Shown here: piece by piece, positions 51,312-59,049 of the stretch
Layout of the letters: each line of letters starts with the position of its first letter
Numbering within the stretch: the first letter of the stretch is position 1
Source of the DNA: an uncultured Prevotellaceae bacterium
GTDB taxonomy: Bacteria; Bacteroidota; Bacteroidia; Bacteroidales; Bacteroidaceae
Direction of reading: 5' to 3'
Assembly (NCBI GenBank): GCA_900316985.1
Contig: ONFE01000029.1
Coordinates: 1-64,000, forward strand
DNA: 64,000 nt
Made by a program: the position numbers and the translations under genes
The notes under the pieces: generated by a model
Databases searched by the model: none
What the model was told of the DNA's origin: nothing
The model's input: only the letters and a program-made list of their open reading frames with translations

Positions 51312-54050
51312 TCAAACGATGGTCTTCTTCACTTGCGTAGGAGTAAGATTATAGGTCTTTTTGAACATACGGGTAAAATAGCTCTGATCAGAAAAACCGC
51401 AACGGATAGCCACCTCGCTGATGCTGAGATGCCCCTCTTCCAGCAGACGACGCGCCCGCGTCATACGGATGCGCATGACATATTCAGAGGTGTTCATGCC
51501 TGTAATCAGCTGTACCTTACGTGCTAACTGGGAACGGCTGATGAAAAGATGGTTGGCCATTGCCTGTACCGAAACCTCACCTTTGCTCATCTGCGCCTCA
51601 ATCTCATGAACCAGCTTTGCCAGGAAGTCAGCATCGGCCTGTGCCAATGGCACCTCATCCTCCTTGCCCTTCAGCATAGCCTGCGAGTAACGCTGGCGGA
51701 GAACCCTGCGATTCTCTATCAGACGAGCCACGATTGCACGCAATTCCTCCCCATTGAACGGCTTAGCCAAGAATGCATCGGCACCCTCAGCAACGGCCCT
51801 GATGCGGTCTTCATCACCACCTCGGGCAGAAAGGACTACCACGGCTATATGATTGAGCAAATCAGAACTCCGTACCGCACGGCACAATTCATATCCGTCC
51901 ACACGAGGCATCAGCAAATCGGTAACAATCACATCCGGCAAGATTTCCTTGGCCTTCTCCAAAGCCTCTTGTCCATCCTTGGCATAAAACAGACGGTAAT
52001 GGTTCTTCAGTTGTATACCTATATAATAAGAGACATCGGGCTCATCATCCACAATCAAAGCAATGGGGACATTCTCAGGCATATCCTCGTCTTCACCATC
52101 CGGTGAAAGGGACAAGGCGCCGATATCTGCCGATGAGTTCTGGACATCCGTATCCAACTGCTTCCAGCCTCCTTCTCCATGATGAAGGGGCATTTTGAGT
52201 ACAAACGTCGTACCGGTCTTCAGTCCCCTGACGGGTTCTATCTGTCCCCCCACAGCATTGATAATACTTTTCACCAGAGCCAGCCCGATACCTGTTCCGA
52301 TAGTCTCCGGCCCTGGATTTCCCCGATAGAATTCATCAAAGACATGGTCGATATCCGCTTCAGAAATACCGACTCCGCTGTCGGCAACCTCAAACTGGAT
52401 GAATTCATCCTTCACCTTCGATGTGATAATGACAGAACCATGGGCGGGCGTGAACTTGAAGGAATTGGAAAGAAGATTTGAAAAGATCTTATCCACATAG
52501 TCGGGCACAAAGTCCATTTCCACACTATGCTCGGCGGGAGAATAGCGCAAGTCAAGCTGAAGACTCTCTGCCTGCGACTGAAAACTAGACACCAGCATCT
52601 TCATATAGGCCACGATATCGCCATGGCGCCAGTCAACCTGTTCCACTTCAGTCCGGAGCTTAGCGATGTCAAGCAGCTGATTGACAAGATTCAGCATGCG
52701 CTTTCCCTGACGGCAAAGTGCTTCTCCCATAGAGGCCAGAGCAGCAGGCTTAGGCTGGTGTTCGTTCAAGAGTTGCTCTCCCGTGCTGATAACCACGGTG
52801 AGGGGCGTACGGAACTCATGCGTCAGGTTGCGATAGAAATCGGAGCGTGAACGTTCGAGCTGTTTTTCCATCTCCATATTCTTTGAACGCACACGCAGGG
52901 AATGCTGCAACATAAACAGGGCCACCAGCATCAGCAGCAGCATCAAGCCGCTGCCAATCAGGAAAAAGCGCATCAACCGTTGCTCTTCGCGATTGGTATC
53001 CTCGATATTCTTGATCTCGCCCTTGTAATGCTCATCGATATAGCGGACACGGAAATTCTGCGTGCCGAGCAGTTTCTCAGGCTCATAGACTTGACAACGC
53101 AGCCGATTCATTTCAGCCAGATGGGTGACAGAACCGATATCGGTGGCCACCTGATCACCTTCGTCGATATAGCGCCGGGCCTCATCAAACTTCCCTTGCA
53201 GGATATTGATATTGGCCAGTGCTGACACCGATTCCAGCCAGTGCCACCGGTCGCTGTGGTCTTTCATAATGTCATAGGCCTGGCGGTATTCCTTCTGAGC
53301 CTGCGACCACTGTTTCTGTTTCTCGTAAAGACGTCCGAAATTGATATGGCACAGACTGATGCCCAACTCACTATTAGTTTCGCGGTTGTGGGCCATGGAA
53401 TACTGGTAATAGACACGGGCCGAGTCCAGCTGATTCTGTGCTTCGAAGATACTACCCAGATTGGAATAGTTGATGGCCTGTCCATTATGGCTTCCCAGGC
53501 TCTTCTCCTCTTTCAATGCCAGGCGGAACAGGCTGTCGGCCAGATTCAGTTCTTTGAGCGAGAGGAACATATTGCCCAGACCATTGAGCGATGTCACACG
53601 GTTCTTTCGGGCCGCAAAGGACGTCTTGTCAGCATATTTCTCACAGAGTTCCAGAGCCTGATAGTGGTTCTGGGCAGCATCTTCATTCATTCCCATCCGC
53701 CGATAATCGGTTCCCAGATGATTATAAGCCCTGACGATTTCCACCGTATCCTTTCGTTCAATAGCACAATTCAACCCTTCCCTATGCGTTCGCAAGGCAT
53801 CGGCAAACTGGCTGTTGTTACGGTAGCAACGCCCCAATTGCTTATAGACAAAAGTGAGTCGTAGGATGTCGTTCTTCAGCAATAAACTGTCGCGCAGGCT
53901 TTCCAACCGCTCAATGTCCGTGATAGCCCCATAAATGCTATCAGCCATGGCGGCAGCCTTTTCCTCCTCCGGATTAATGGAAGAACGGTTGCAAGCCTCA
54001 AAGGACAAGGCAAGGAAAACAGCCCAAAAGACAATCAGTGACTTTTTCAT
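51312..54050 (-). CDS. hybrid two-component protein: TPR-TM-kinase-receiver-AraC
   Basis: A 912-residue one-protein signalling system. N-terminal lipoprotein-like signal (lipobox FEAC) and about seven tetratricopeptide-like helical pairs (residues about 30-330), presumably periplasmic. A membrane helix (FFLIGSGLMLLLMLVALFML) near residue 365 follows. Then HisKA (FYRNLTHEFRTPLTVV), HATPase (NLLSNSFKF; DSGVGIS; GTGIGLALVKSI), receiver (LIVDDEPDVSYY; phospho-Asp in DVIVTDLLMPRVDG; LAKPF) and an AraC DNA-binding end (ISEVAIRCGFSDQSYFTRMF). This is the HTCS layout, but with TPRs instead of a beta-propeller sensor. It starts 6 nt after rsgA. Targets unknown. Confidence 0.9.
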   Translation of the reverse strand: MKKSLIVFWAVFLALSFEACNRSSINPEEEKAAAMADSIYGAITDIERLESLRDSLLLKNDILRLTFVYKQLGRCYRNNSQFADALRTHREGLNCAIERKDTVEIVRAYNHLGTDYRRMGMNEDAAQNHYQALELCEKYADKTSFAARKNRVTSLNGLGNMFLSLKELNLADSLFRLALKEEKSLGSHNGQAINYSNLGSIFEAQNQLDSARVYYQYSMAHNRETNSELGISLCHINFGRLYEKQKQWSQAQKEYRQAYDIMKDHSDRWHWLESVSALANINILQGKFDEARRYIDEGDQVATDIGSVTHLAEMNRLRCQVYEPEKLLGTQNFRVRYIDEHYKGEIKNIEDTNREEQRLMRFFLIGSGLMLLLMLVALFMLQHSLRVRSKNMEMEKQLERSRSDFYRNLTHEFRTPLTVVISTGEQLLNEHQPKPAALASMGEALCRQGKRMLNLVNQLLDIAKLRTEVEQVDWRHGDIVAYMKMLVSSFQSQAESLQLDLRYSPAEHSVEMDFVPDYVDKIFSNLLSNSFKFTPAHGSVIITSKVKDEFIQFEVADSGVGISEADIDHVFDEFYRGNPGPETIGTGIGLALVKSIINAVGGQIEPVRGLKTGTTFVLKMPLHHGEGGWKQLDTDVQNSSADIGALSLSPDGEDEDMPENVPIALIVDDEPDVSYYIGIQLKNHYRLFYAKDGQEALEKAKEILPDVIVTDLLMPRVDGYELCRAVRSSDLLNHIAVVVLSARGGDEDRIRAVAEGADAFLAKPFNGEELRAIVARLIENRRVLRQRYSQAMLKGKEDEVPLAQADADFLAKLVHEIEAQMSKGEVSVQAMANHLFISRSQLARKVQLITGMNTSEYVMRIRMTRARRLLEEGHLSISEVAIRCGFSDQSYFTRMFKKTYNLTPTQVKKTIV

Positions 54051-54056
54051 TTGGAT

Positions 54057-55025
54057 TCAGAAAGCTTCCCGATATTTTCCCTCATCCTTATCTTCCAACA
54101 TGGAAAGGTAACTCTGGTAGCGGCTTTGCGCAATATAGTGGTCTTCCACGGCCTTCAGCACGGCACAACCGGGCTCGTGGGTGTGAGTACAATTGGAAAA
54201 ACGGCAGTCTTTGGCAAAATGGAAAATATCACGGAAATAGCCACTGAGTTCCTCCGGTTCCATATCGAAGGTGCCAAAACCCTTGATGCCAGGTGTATCA
54301 ATAGCCCATCCTCCAAAAGGAAGACGGAGCATTTCGCTGAAGGTAGTGGTATGCATGCCTGTGTTATGGGCATCGCTGATTTCGGCCGTACGTAATTCCA
54401 CCCCCGGGATCAACTTGTTTAACAAAGTGGACTTCCCCACTCCGCTATTACCCGAAAAGAGCGTAATCTTATCTTTCAGCAATAGCTCAAGCTCACCTCT
54501 CTCCTCTTTCCTCTCTCCTCTCTCCTCTAACAATCTCGCAGCCGAAATCTGCACACACTTGTATCCGATATTCTCATAAAGTGTCACCATCATTTCCTGA
54601 TAATGCAGTTCTTCGGGAGAGAGCAAGTCGGTCTTGTTGAATACCAGCACAACAGGGATACGGTAGGCTTCAGCGGAAGCAAGGAAACGGTCAATGAAAG
54701 TGGTGGAGGTCTCTGGATAATTCACCGTGACAATCAAAAAAACCTGATCCACGTTAGCCGCCAGGATATGGCTCTGCTTGGAGAGATTGGAAGCCTTACG
54801 GATCACATAGTTCTTACGATCTTCAATATCAGTAATGAAGGCAGTGGTTTCATTACCAGAAGACTCGGTCAGGGAAAGGCTCACACGGTCACCCACAGCC
54901 ACCGGATTGGTACTGCGGATACCTTTCAGTCTGAAATTACCCTTAATCTTTGAATCGATGGTACGACCGTCGTCGGTGAGGACGGTGTACCACGATCCTG
55001 TATTCTTGATAACTAACCCCTGCAC
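54057..55025 (-). CDS. rsgA: ribosome small-subunit-dependent GTPase A
   Basis: A circularly permuted GTPase that helps mature the 30S subunit, 322 residues. OB domain at the start ([20 protein letters not shown]), then G4 (NKTD), G1 ([12 protein letters not shown]), G3 (DTPGIKGFG) and the zinc-binding [17 protein letters not shown] start, overlapping the frr stop by 1 nt. Residues about 166-180 ([14 protein letters not shown]) are encoded by a CCTCTCT heptanucleotide array and sit between the G5-like strand and the P-loop, an in-frame insertion. Confidence 0.93.
   Translation of the reverse strand: MQGLVIKNTGSWYTVLTDDGRTIDSKIKGNFRLKGIRSTNPVAVGDRVSLSLTESSGNETTAFITDIEDRKNYVIRKASNLSKQSHILAANVDQVFLIVTVNYPETSTTFIDRFLASAEAYRIPVVLVFNKTDLLSPEELHYQEMMVTLYENIGYKCVQISAARLLEERGERKEERGELELLLKDKITLFSGNSGVGKSTLLNKLIPGVELRTAEISDAHNTGMHTTTFSEMLRLPFGGWAIDTPGIKGFGTFDMEPEELSGYFRDIFHFAKDCRFSNCTHTHEPGCAVLKAVEDHYIAQSRYQSYLSMLEDKDEGKYREAF
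54496..54530. repeat. heptanucleotide array (CCTCTCT)5 inside rsgA
   Basis: Units CCTCTCT, CCTCTTT, CCTCTCT, CCTCTCT, CCTCTAA. On the coding strand they give a Glu/Arg-rich run just before the P-loop domain. A change of one unit would shift the frame. Confidence 0.85.
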
Positions 55026-55585
55026 TATACGGTCATTATCTCCTTGTTCTTGGCTGCAAGAAGTTCATCAATCTTCTTGATATACTTGTCATGAATCTTC
55101 TGCAAGTCAAGTTCAGCATCCTTCTCGTTATCCTCAGAAAGACCGTCCTTGATAGCCTTCTTCAGTTTATCTTTGATTTCACCACGCACATTGCGCACCT
55201 CTACCTTGGCTTTCTCGGCAATCTTGGCGCATTGCTTGGTCAGATCACGGCGACGCTCCTCAGTAGGCTGCGGGATGCCCAGACGGATTACTTCACCGTT
55301 GTTTTCAGGCGTGATGCCCACATCGGAATCCATAATCGCCTTTTCTATATCGCGAATAACCTTACGATCCCATGGCTTGATGGCAATCGTACGGGCATCG
55401 GGGCACGTAACACTGGCCACCTGATTCAGGGGAACCATCTGACCATACGAATTCACGCGTACTCCTGACAGGATGGCCACGTTGGCACGTCCGGCACGGA
55501 TTCTATTCAGACTGTCTTCTAAAAAGAGAGCGGCCATTTCCATGCGCTCTTCACTTTCTTTCAAAGTTGCTTTTACGTCAATCAT
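55025..55585 (-). CDS. frr: ribosome recycling factor
   Basis: Splits terminated ribosomes with EF-G. 186 residues from [15 protein letters not shown]; the longer upstream frame lies in the promoter. Motifs: [60 protein letters not shown]. First of frr-rsgA-hybrid regulator on the minus strand. Confidence 0.95.
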   Translation of the reverse strand: MIDVKATLKESEERMEMAALFLEDSLNRIRAGRANVAILSGVRVNSYGQMVPLNQVASVTCPDARTIAIKPWDRKVIRDIEKAIMDSDVGITPENNGEVIRLGIPQPTEERRRDLTKQCAKIAEKAKVEVRNVRGEIKDKLKKAIKDGLSEDNEKDAELDLQKIHDKYIKKIDELLAAKNKEIMTV

Positions 55586-55611
55586 ATTTCGTGATATTAG
55601 GTTTTTCTCAG

Positions 55612-55646
55612 CAAAGTTAAAGATTAAATCTGACATTTGCAACAAA
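55612..55646 (-). promoter_or_regulatory. promoter of frr
   Basis: Minus-strand TTTG (55643-55646), 23 bp, then TAACTTTG (55612-55619). It overlaps the divergent PAP2 promoter. Confidence 0.5.
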
Positions 55647-55669
55647 ACAAAGAAAAATTATTAACTTTG
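55636..55669 (+). promoter_or_regulatory. promoter of the PAP2 gene
   Basis: TTTG (55636-55639), 22 bp, then TAACTTTG (55662-55669). Transcription from about 55676 supports the ATG at 55688. Confidence 0.55.
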
Positions 55670-55687
55670 CATCCAAAAAGAAGTCGC

Positions 55688-56362
55688 ATGGAATACGAAA
55701 GCATTATAAGCACCATCAACGAAAGCGATTGCAGTCTGCTGACGACCATCAATTTTGATGGCCCTACAGGCTATGACTTCTTCTGGGCCATGTATACCGA
55801 CAAATGGACATGGATTCCCTTCATGTTGGTCGTTATCTATTGTCTGCTGCGCCCTGGCAACTGGCGTCACCGGTTGTTGATGATTTGCAGCGTGGCCCTG
55901 CTGTTCCTGCTGAGTGACTTCGTCGTTTCCTCGTTTATCAAGAATGTCGTCTGCCGCCCAAGACCCAGCCATGATCCTGCCGTGATGAATCTGCTCAGTT
56001 ACGTGAACGACTATCGAGGTGGGGCATACGGATTTCCCAGTAATCACGCCAGCAACGGTTTTGCTGCCGCTACTTTCCTGGCATTTCTCTTGCGTAACCG
56101 ATGGGTCACGCTATCGGCTTTCCTCTGGGCCATCGGATCCTGCTACAGTAGGATGTATATGGGAGTTCATTATCCTACCGACATTCTTTGTGGAGCCCTG
56201 CTCGGCACCCTGTTTGCCTTCCTTATATTCTATTTATACAGAAAAGCAGCAAAGCGTTTGGCCTTGCCGCTATATCTGGAAATCTATCGATCGAAAGAAG
56301 TGCTCGCCATCCCCGTCATTTTCCTGCTGACGGTGGTAACGCTGCTGCTACTAAGTTTGTGA
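55688..56362 (+). CDS. PAP2-family membrane phosphatase
   Basis: A 224-residue membrane protein with about five helices. The three acid-phosphatase motifs are seen: KNVVCRPRPSHDPA (KxxxxxxRP), GFPSNHASNGFAAA (PSxH) and SRMYMGVHYPTD (SRxxxxxHxxxD). Members act on undecaprenyl pyrophosphate or phosphatidylglycerol phosphate. Its 3' end overlaps convergent rsmA by 47 bp. Confidence 0.88.
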   Translation: MEYESIISTINESDCSLLTTINFDGPTGYDFFWAMYTDKWTWIPFMLVVIYCLLRPGNWRHRLLMICSVALLFLLSDFVVSSFIKNVVCRPRPSHDPAVMNLLSYVNDYRGGAYGFPSNHASNGFAAATFLAFLLRNRWVTLSAFLWAIGSCYSRMYMGVHYPTDILCGALLGTLFAFLIFYLYRKAAKRLALPLYLEIYRSKEVLAIPVIFLLTVVTLLLLSL

Positions 56363-57119
56363 GTTCTACGAACTGCTGGATGGAAAGTTGTTCCGGGCGC
56401 TTAGTCAAGAGTGAAGAGTGAAGAGTGAAGAATGAAGAATCTGCAGGTAGCATCTGCTTCAGCGAGACGCGTAGCATTTTGCGTCGTTGGTTGAAAACAG
56501 TCTTCACCAGTCGTTTGAACAGCCGCTCATCGCACCCCAAGTCCATCACTTCATTGCGCGTCATCCTGATGACGGCACTCTTCACCTTTGGTGGCGGATT
56601 GAACACATGCTCATCCACCGTGAAGAGATACTCCACATTATACCACGCTTGAATCAATACCGACAAAATTCCATAGGTTTTAGAGCCTGGTTCTGCAGCC
56701 ATACGCTGGGCTACCTCACGTTGAATCATACCCGTACAACAAGGTATCAGTTCTTTGTTATCCAGCATCTTAAAGAATATCTGCGACGAGATGTCGTAGG
56801 GATAGTTGCCGGTCAAGACAAAAGGTTGGCCGTCGAATACCGTATACAGATCCATGCGCAGGAAATCCTCACCAAGAATATTCTCTCTTAACTTAGGGAA
56901 ATGTTCATTGAGCCATGCTACACTCTCACGGTCAATCTCCACAACTTTCAGCGGACGAGGCTTCTCCACCAAATATTGCGTCATCACGCCCATACCAGGA
57001 CCTACCTCCAGCACTGGAAGTTCAGGACAGGCATCCACCGTATCGGCAATGGCTTTCGCTATGGAGAGGTCAGTCAGGAAATGCTGACCAAGGTTCTTCT
57101 TCGGTCTTACTTGTTTCAT
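56316..57119 (-). CDS. rsmA: 16S rRNA (adenine1518-N6/adenine1519-N6)-dimethyltransferase
   Basis: Dimethylates A1518 and A1519 of 16S rRNA. 267 residues from MKQVRPKKNLGQHFLTDLSI. SAM motif VLEVGPGMGVMTQYL and catalytic NYPYDISSQIFF (NxPY) are present. The TAnnTTTG box at 57126-57133 is 6 bp before the ATG, so the mRNA is probably leaderless. Near the C-terminus, DSSFFTLHSSLLTKR is encoded by an AGTGAAG array (56410-56437), an in-frame insert. The end overlaps the PAP2 gene. Confidence 0.94.
   Translation of the reverse strand: MKQVRPKKNLGQHFLTDLSIAKAIADTVDACPELPVLEVGPGMGVMTQYLVEKPRPLKVVEIDRESVAWLNEHFPKLRENILGEDFLRMDLYTVFDGQPFVLTGNYPYDISSQIFFKMLDNKELIPCCTGMIQREVAQRMAAEPGSKTYGILSVLIQAWYNVEYLFTVDEHVFNPPPKVKSAVIRMTRNEVMDLGCDERLFKRLVKTVFNQRRKMLRVSLKQMLPADSSFFTLHSSLLTKRPEQLSIQQFVELTNLVAAALPPSAGK
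56410..56437. repeat. heptanucleotide array (AGTGAAG)4 inside rsmA
   Basis: Three AGTGAAG units and one AATGAAG, the same unit as the array at 2019. They encode Phe/Thr/Leu/His/Ser residues near the RsmA C-terminus. Confidence 0.8.
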
Positions 57120-57125
57120 CGAGTG

Positions 57126-57133
57126 CAAAGATA
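57126..57133 (-). promoter_or_regulatory. -7 element (TATCTTTG) of rsmA
   Basis: A perfect TAnnTTTG, 6 bp from the ATG. The -33 position (about 57154-57157) lies in a heptanucleotide array and has no TTTG. Confidence 0.6.
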
Positions 57134-57139
57134 CTAAAT

Positions 57140-57170
57140 AATTAAGAATTAAGAATTAAGAATTAAGAAT
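57140..57170. repeat. heptanucleotide array (AATTAAG)4 between rsmA and adh
   Basis: Four perfect AATTAAG units and a partial one. It covers the -33 region of rsmA and ends 3 bp before the -33 TTTG of the divergent dehydrogenase gene. Confidence 0.85.
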
Positions 57171-57173
57171 TAT

Positions 57174-57204
57174 TTTGTCCAACCAAAATTTTACATTATC
57201 TTTG
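57174..57204 (+). promoter_or_regulatory. promoter of the alcohol dehydrogenase gene
   Basis: TTTG (57174-57177), 19 bp, then TATCTTTG (57197-57204). Confidence 0.65.
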
Positions 57205-57239
57205 CAATCAGAATCTACTAATAAAAGAAAGATACGATT

Positions 57240-58427
57240 ATGAGAGACTTTAATTTCTATGCACCTACACAAGTGGTGTTTGGCAAGGAATCGGAAGAAA
57301 AAGTGGCCGCATTGGTTAAGAAATACGGCGGCACAAAGGTTTTGGTACATTATGGAGGAGGTTCCGCCAAACGTTCTGGACTTCTCGATAAGTTGTTTGG
57401 GCTGCTCTCTGAGGCAGGCATCCCTTATGTAGAACTGGGAGGCGTAGTTCCCAATCCGTTACTTTCCAAAGTGAAAGAAGGCATTGAACTCTGCCGGAAA
57501 GAAGGTGTAGACTTCATCCTGGCCGTAGGCGGTGGTTCTGTCATCGACTCATCGAAAGCCATCGGCTTTGGTGTATGCTATGACGGTGATCCTTGGGACT
57601 TCTGGGGAAAAGGTGTTGCCCCAAAGGCTTGTCTGCCCATCGGTGCTGTGCTGACTATTCCGGCTGCCGGCAGCGAGATGAGTAATTCCTGTGTGATTAC
57701 TCGTGATGAAGACAAGAACAAGCGCGGATTCAACAGCGACCTGTGCCGCTGCAAGTTTGCCATTCTGAATCCCGAACGCACATTTACGCTGCCTCCTTAT
57801 CAGACAGCCGCCGGTGCTACCGACATTATGATGCACACCATGGAGCGCTATTTCACGCCAGAGCAGGATATGACGCTGACCGATGCCATTGCCGAAGCGC
57901 TGCTACGCACTGTAAAAGACTGCGCATTAGAGGTAATGAAGAATCCTGAAGACTACCGTAACCGCGCCCAGATTATGTGGGCTGGTTCATTGGCTCATAA
58001 CGACCTGACAGAATGCGGCACGACCAAGGACTTCGCTACCCACCGCCTGGAGCACGAACTGAGTGCACTCTTCGGCGTTACCCACGGTGCCGGTTTGGCT
58101 GCCATCTGGCCTTCATGGGCCCGCTACTGCATCCAGAAGGGACATGCCCGCCGCTTTGCCCAGTTTGCCGTCAATGTGATGGGCGTTGCAAATGATTTCA
58201 CCGACGTAGAGCGCACAGCCCTGAAAGGCGTGGAATCCATCGAGCAGTTCTACCGTCAGATAGGCATGCCTACCTGCATCAGCGAACTTATTGGCAAGAC
58301 CGCCAGCGAGGAAGAGATTGAACACATGGCCAAGATGTGCAGCCGCGAATATAGCATTACGGTAGGTTCTCTGGAGATTTTAGGCCCAGAGGAGATGAAG
58401 ACCGTATACCGGATGGCAAACCGGTAA
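57240..58427 (+). CDS. iron-containing alcohol dehydrogenase (butanol dehydrogenase/YqhD type)
   Basis: A 395-residue group III alcohol dehydrogenase, reducing aldehydes with NAD(P)H. NAD-binding region FILAVGGGSVIDSSKAIGFG. Metal-site residues lie in GATDIMMHTMERYF, the HRLEHELSALFGVTHGAGLA segment and nearby. Length and motifs match BdhA/YqhD rather than the short FucO group. It is monocistronic, with its own promoter and a strong terminator. Confidence 0.92.
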   Translation: MRDFNFYAPTQVVFGKESEEKVAALVKKYGGTKVLVHYGGGSAKRSGLLDKLFGLLSEAGIPYVELGGVVPNPLLSKVKEGIELCRKEGVDFILAVGGGSVIDSSKAIGFGVCYDGDPWDFWGKGVAPKACLPIGAVLTIPAAGSEMSNSCVITRDEDKNKRGFNSDLCRCKFAILNPERTFTLPPYQTAAGATDIMMHTMERYFTPEQDMTLTDAIAEALLRTVKDCALEVMKNPEDYRNRAQIMWAGSLAHNDLTECGTTKDFATHRLEHELSALFGVTHGAGLAAIWPSWARYCIQKGHARRFAQFAVNVMGVANDFTDVERTALKGVESIEQFYRQIGMPTCISELIGKTASEEEIEHMAKMCSREYSITVGSLEILGPEEMKTVYRMANR

Positions 58428-58429
58428 TA

Positions 58430-58464
58430 GTTGATGGAAAATGGGTGTTGGGTGATGGTGGATA
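58430..58464. repeat. heptanucleotide array (GGTGATG family) after the dehydrogenase gene
   Basis: Units GTTGATG, GAAAATG, GGTGTTG, GGTGATG, GTGGATA start 2 bp after the stop codon, just as the related array does after aroB (19703). Confidence 0.65.
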
Positions 58465-58486
58465 CCTAATACTACTAAAAAGAATA

Positions 58487-58520
58487 AAGGCGAGACCCTG
58501 CAGATGAGGAGTCTCGCCTT
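58487..58520. terminator. terminator between dehydrogenase and tiny membrane genes
   Basis: A perfect 10-bp stem, AAGGCGAGAC/GTCTCGCCTT, with pyrimidine-rich flanks on both strands, so it serves both convergent transcripts. Confidence 0.8.
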
Positions 58521-58558
58521 TTCCTTATGTCTAAATACTTAAATTCTAATGCTTGTGC

Positions 58559-58645
58559 TTAGAGTTTCATTCCGATATATGCTCCGAAAGAAACGGTGGC
58601 TACACAAATCACTGTGGCAACAGCCAATGTCATAAAAATTCCCAT
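58559..58645 (-). CDS. 28-residue putative membrane peptide
   Basis: An ORF of 29 codons with one hydrophobic helix: it starts MGIFMTLAVATVICVATVSF and ends GAYIGMKL. A purine-rich AAAGGAAAAG lies 5 nt before the ATG. It is second of two such ORFs, preceded by MLQLMMTLSVVV. It is flanked by a 15-bp inverted repeat (58486-58500 and 58696-58710). It could be a small membrane regulator or a type I toxin-like peptide; no family is recognised. Confidence 0.55.
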   Translation of the reverse strand: MGIFMTLAVATVICVATVSFGAYIGMKL

Positions 58646-58687
58646 AATCTTTTCCTTTCTTTTTACTTGTTATCCTTATTATACCAG

Positions 58688-58707
58688 GGCGGACACAGGG
58701 TCTCGCC
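58688..58707. terminator. hairpin between the two tiny membrane genes
   Basis: GGCGGAC/GTCTCGCC (one bulge) with TTTTT on the plus strand. Its T-run points to termination of a plus-strand transcript, possibly an antisense RNA, while in the minus direction it would be a weak internal hairpin. Confidence 0.5.
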
Positions 58708-58748
58708 TTTTTATTCAAATTAACCCTTTACAAGGGATTCAGTAGTTT

Positions 58749-58823
58749 TTATTTTGAAGTAAGCCCCATGTGGCTTGCAACAATCAGAACTACAACTGAG
58801 AGTGTCATCATTAACTGTAACAT
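58749..58823 (-). CDS. 24-residue putative membrane peptide
   Basis: An ORF of 25 codons encoding MLQLMMTLSVVVLIVASHMG then LTSK, a single hydrophobic helix with a short basic end. The 5' leader (AAAAGATTATG) matches that of the next small ORF (AAAAGATTATG), which supports translation of both and a duplicated origin. It has a well-formed promoter. No family is recognised. Confidence 0.55.
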   Translation of the reverse strand: MLQLMMTLSVVVLIVASHMGLTSK

Positions 58824-58896
58824 AATCTTTTTACCTTTTTAAATCACAGCCCGATTGCGGGCTTCAGTTATAATGTTATCCTTTTGTTTTCGGGTG

Positions 58897-58927
58897 CAAA
58901 GGTAGTGCGTTTTTCCATGCGGACAAA
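58897..58927 (-). promoter_or_regulatory. promoter of the tiny membrane-protein operon
   Basis: Minus-strand TTTG (58924-58927), 19 bp, then TACCTTTG (58897-58904). The leader of about 67 nt contains the hairpin AGCCCG/CGGGCT (58847-58862). Confidence 0.65.
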
Positions 58928-59010
58928 GAAAAAGACGACAAACAATTGTAAAACCAACAATTATTTGACTCAAGTCAAAGCAATTGATTTTAGTCAAATT
59001 TAGTATATTT

Positions 59011-59044
59011 TTTGCTTACAGTACGATAAAAAGTAGTACCTTTG
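59011..59044 (+). promoter_or_regulatory. promoter of the flippase-like gene
   Basis: TTTG (59011-59014), 22 bp, then TACCTTTG (59037-59044), only 5 bp before the GTG at 59050. Confidence 0.55.
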
Positions 59045-59049
59045 CGGGC

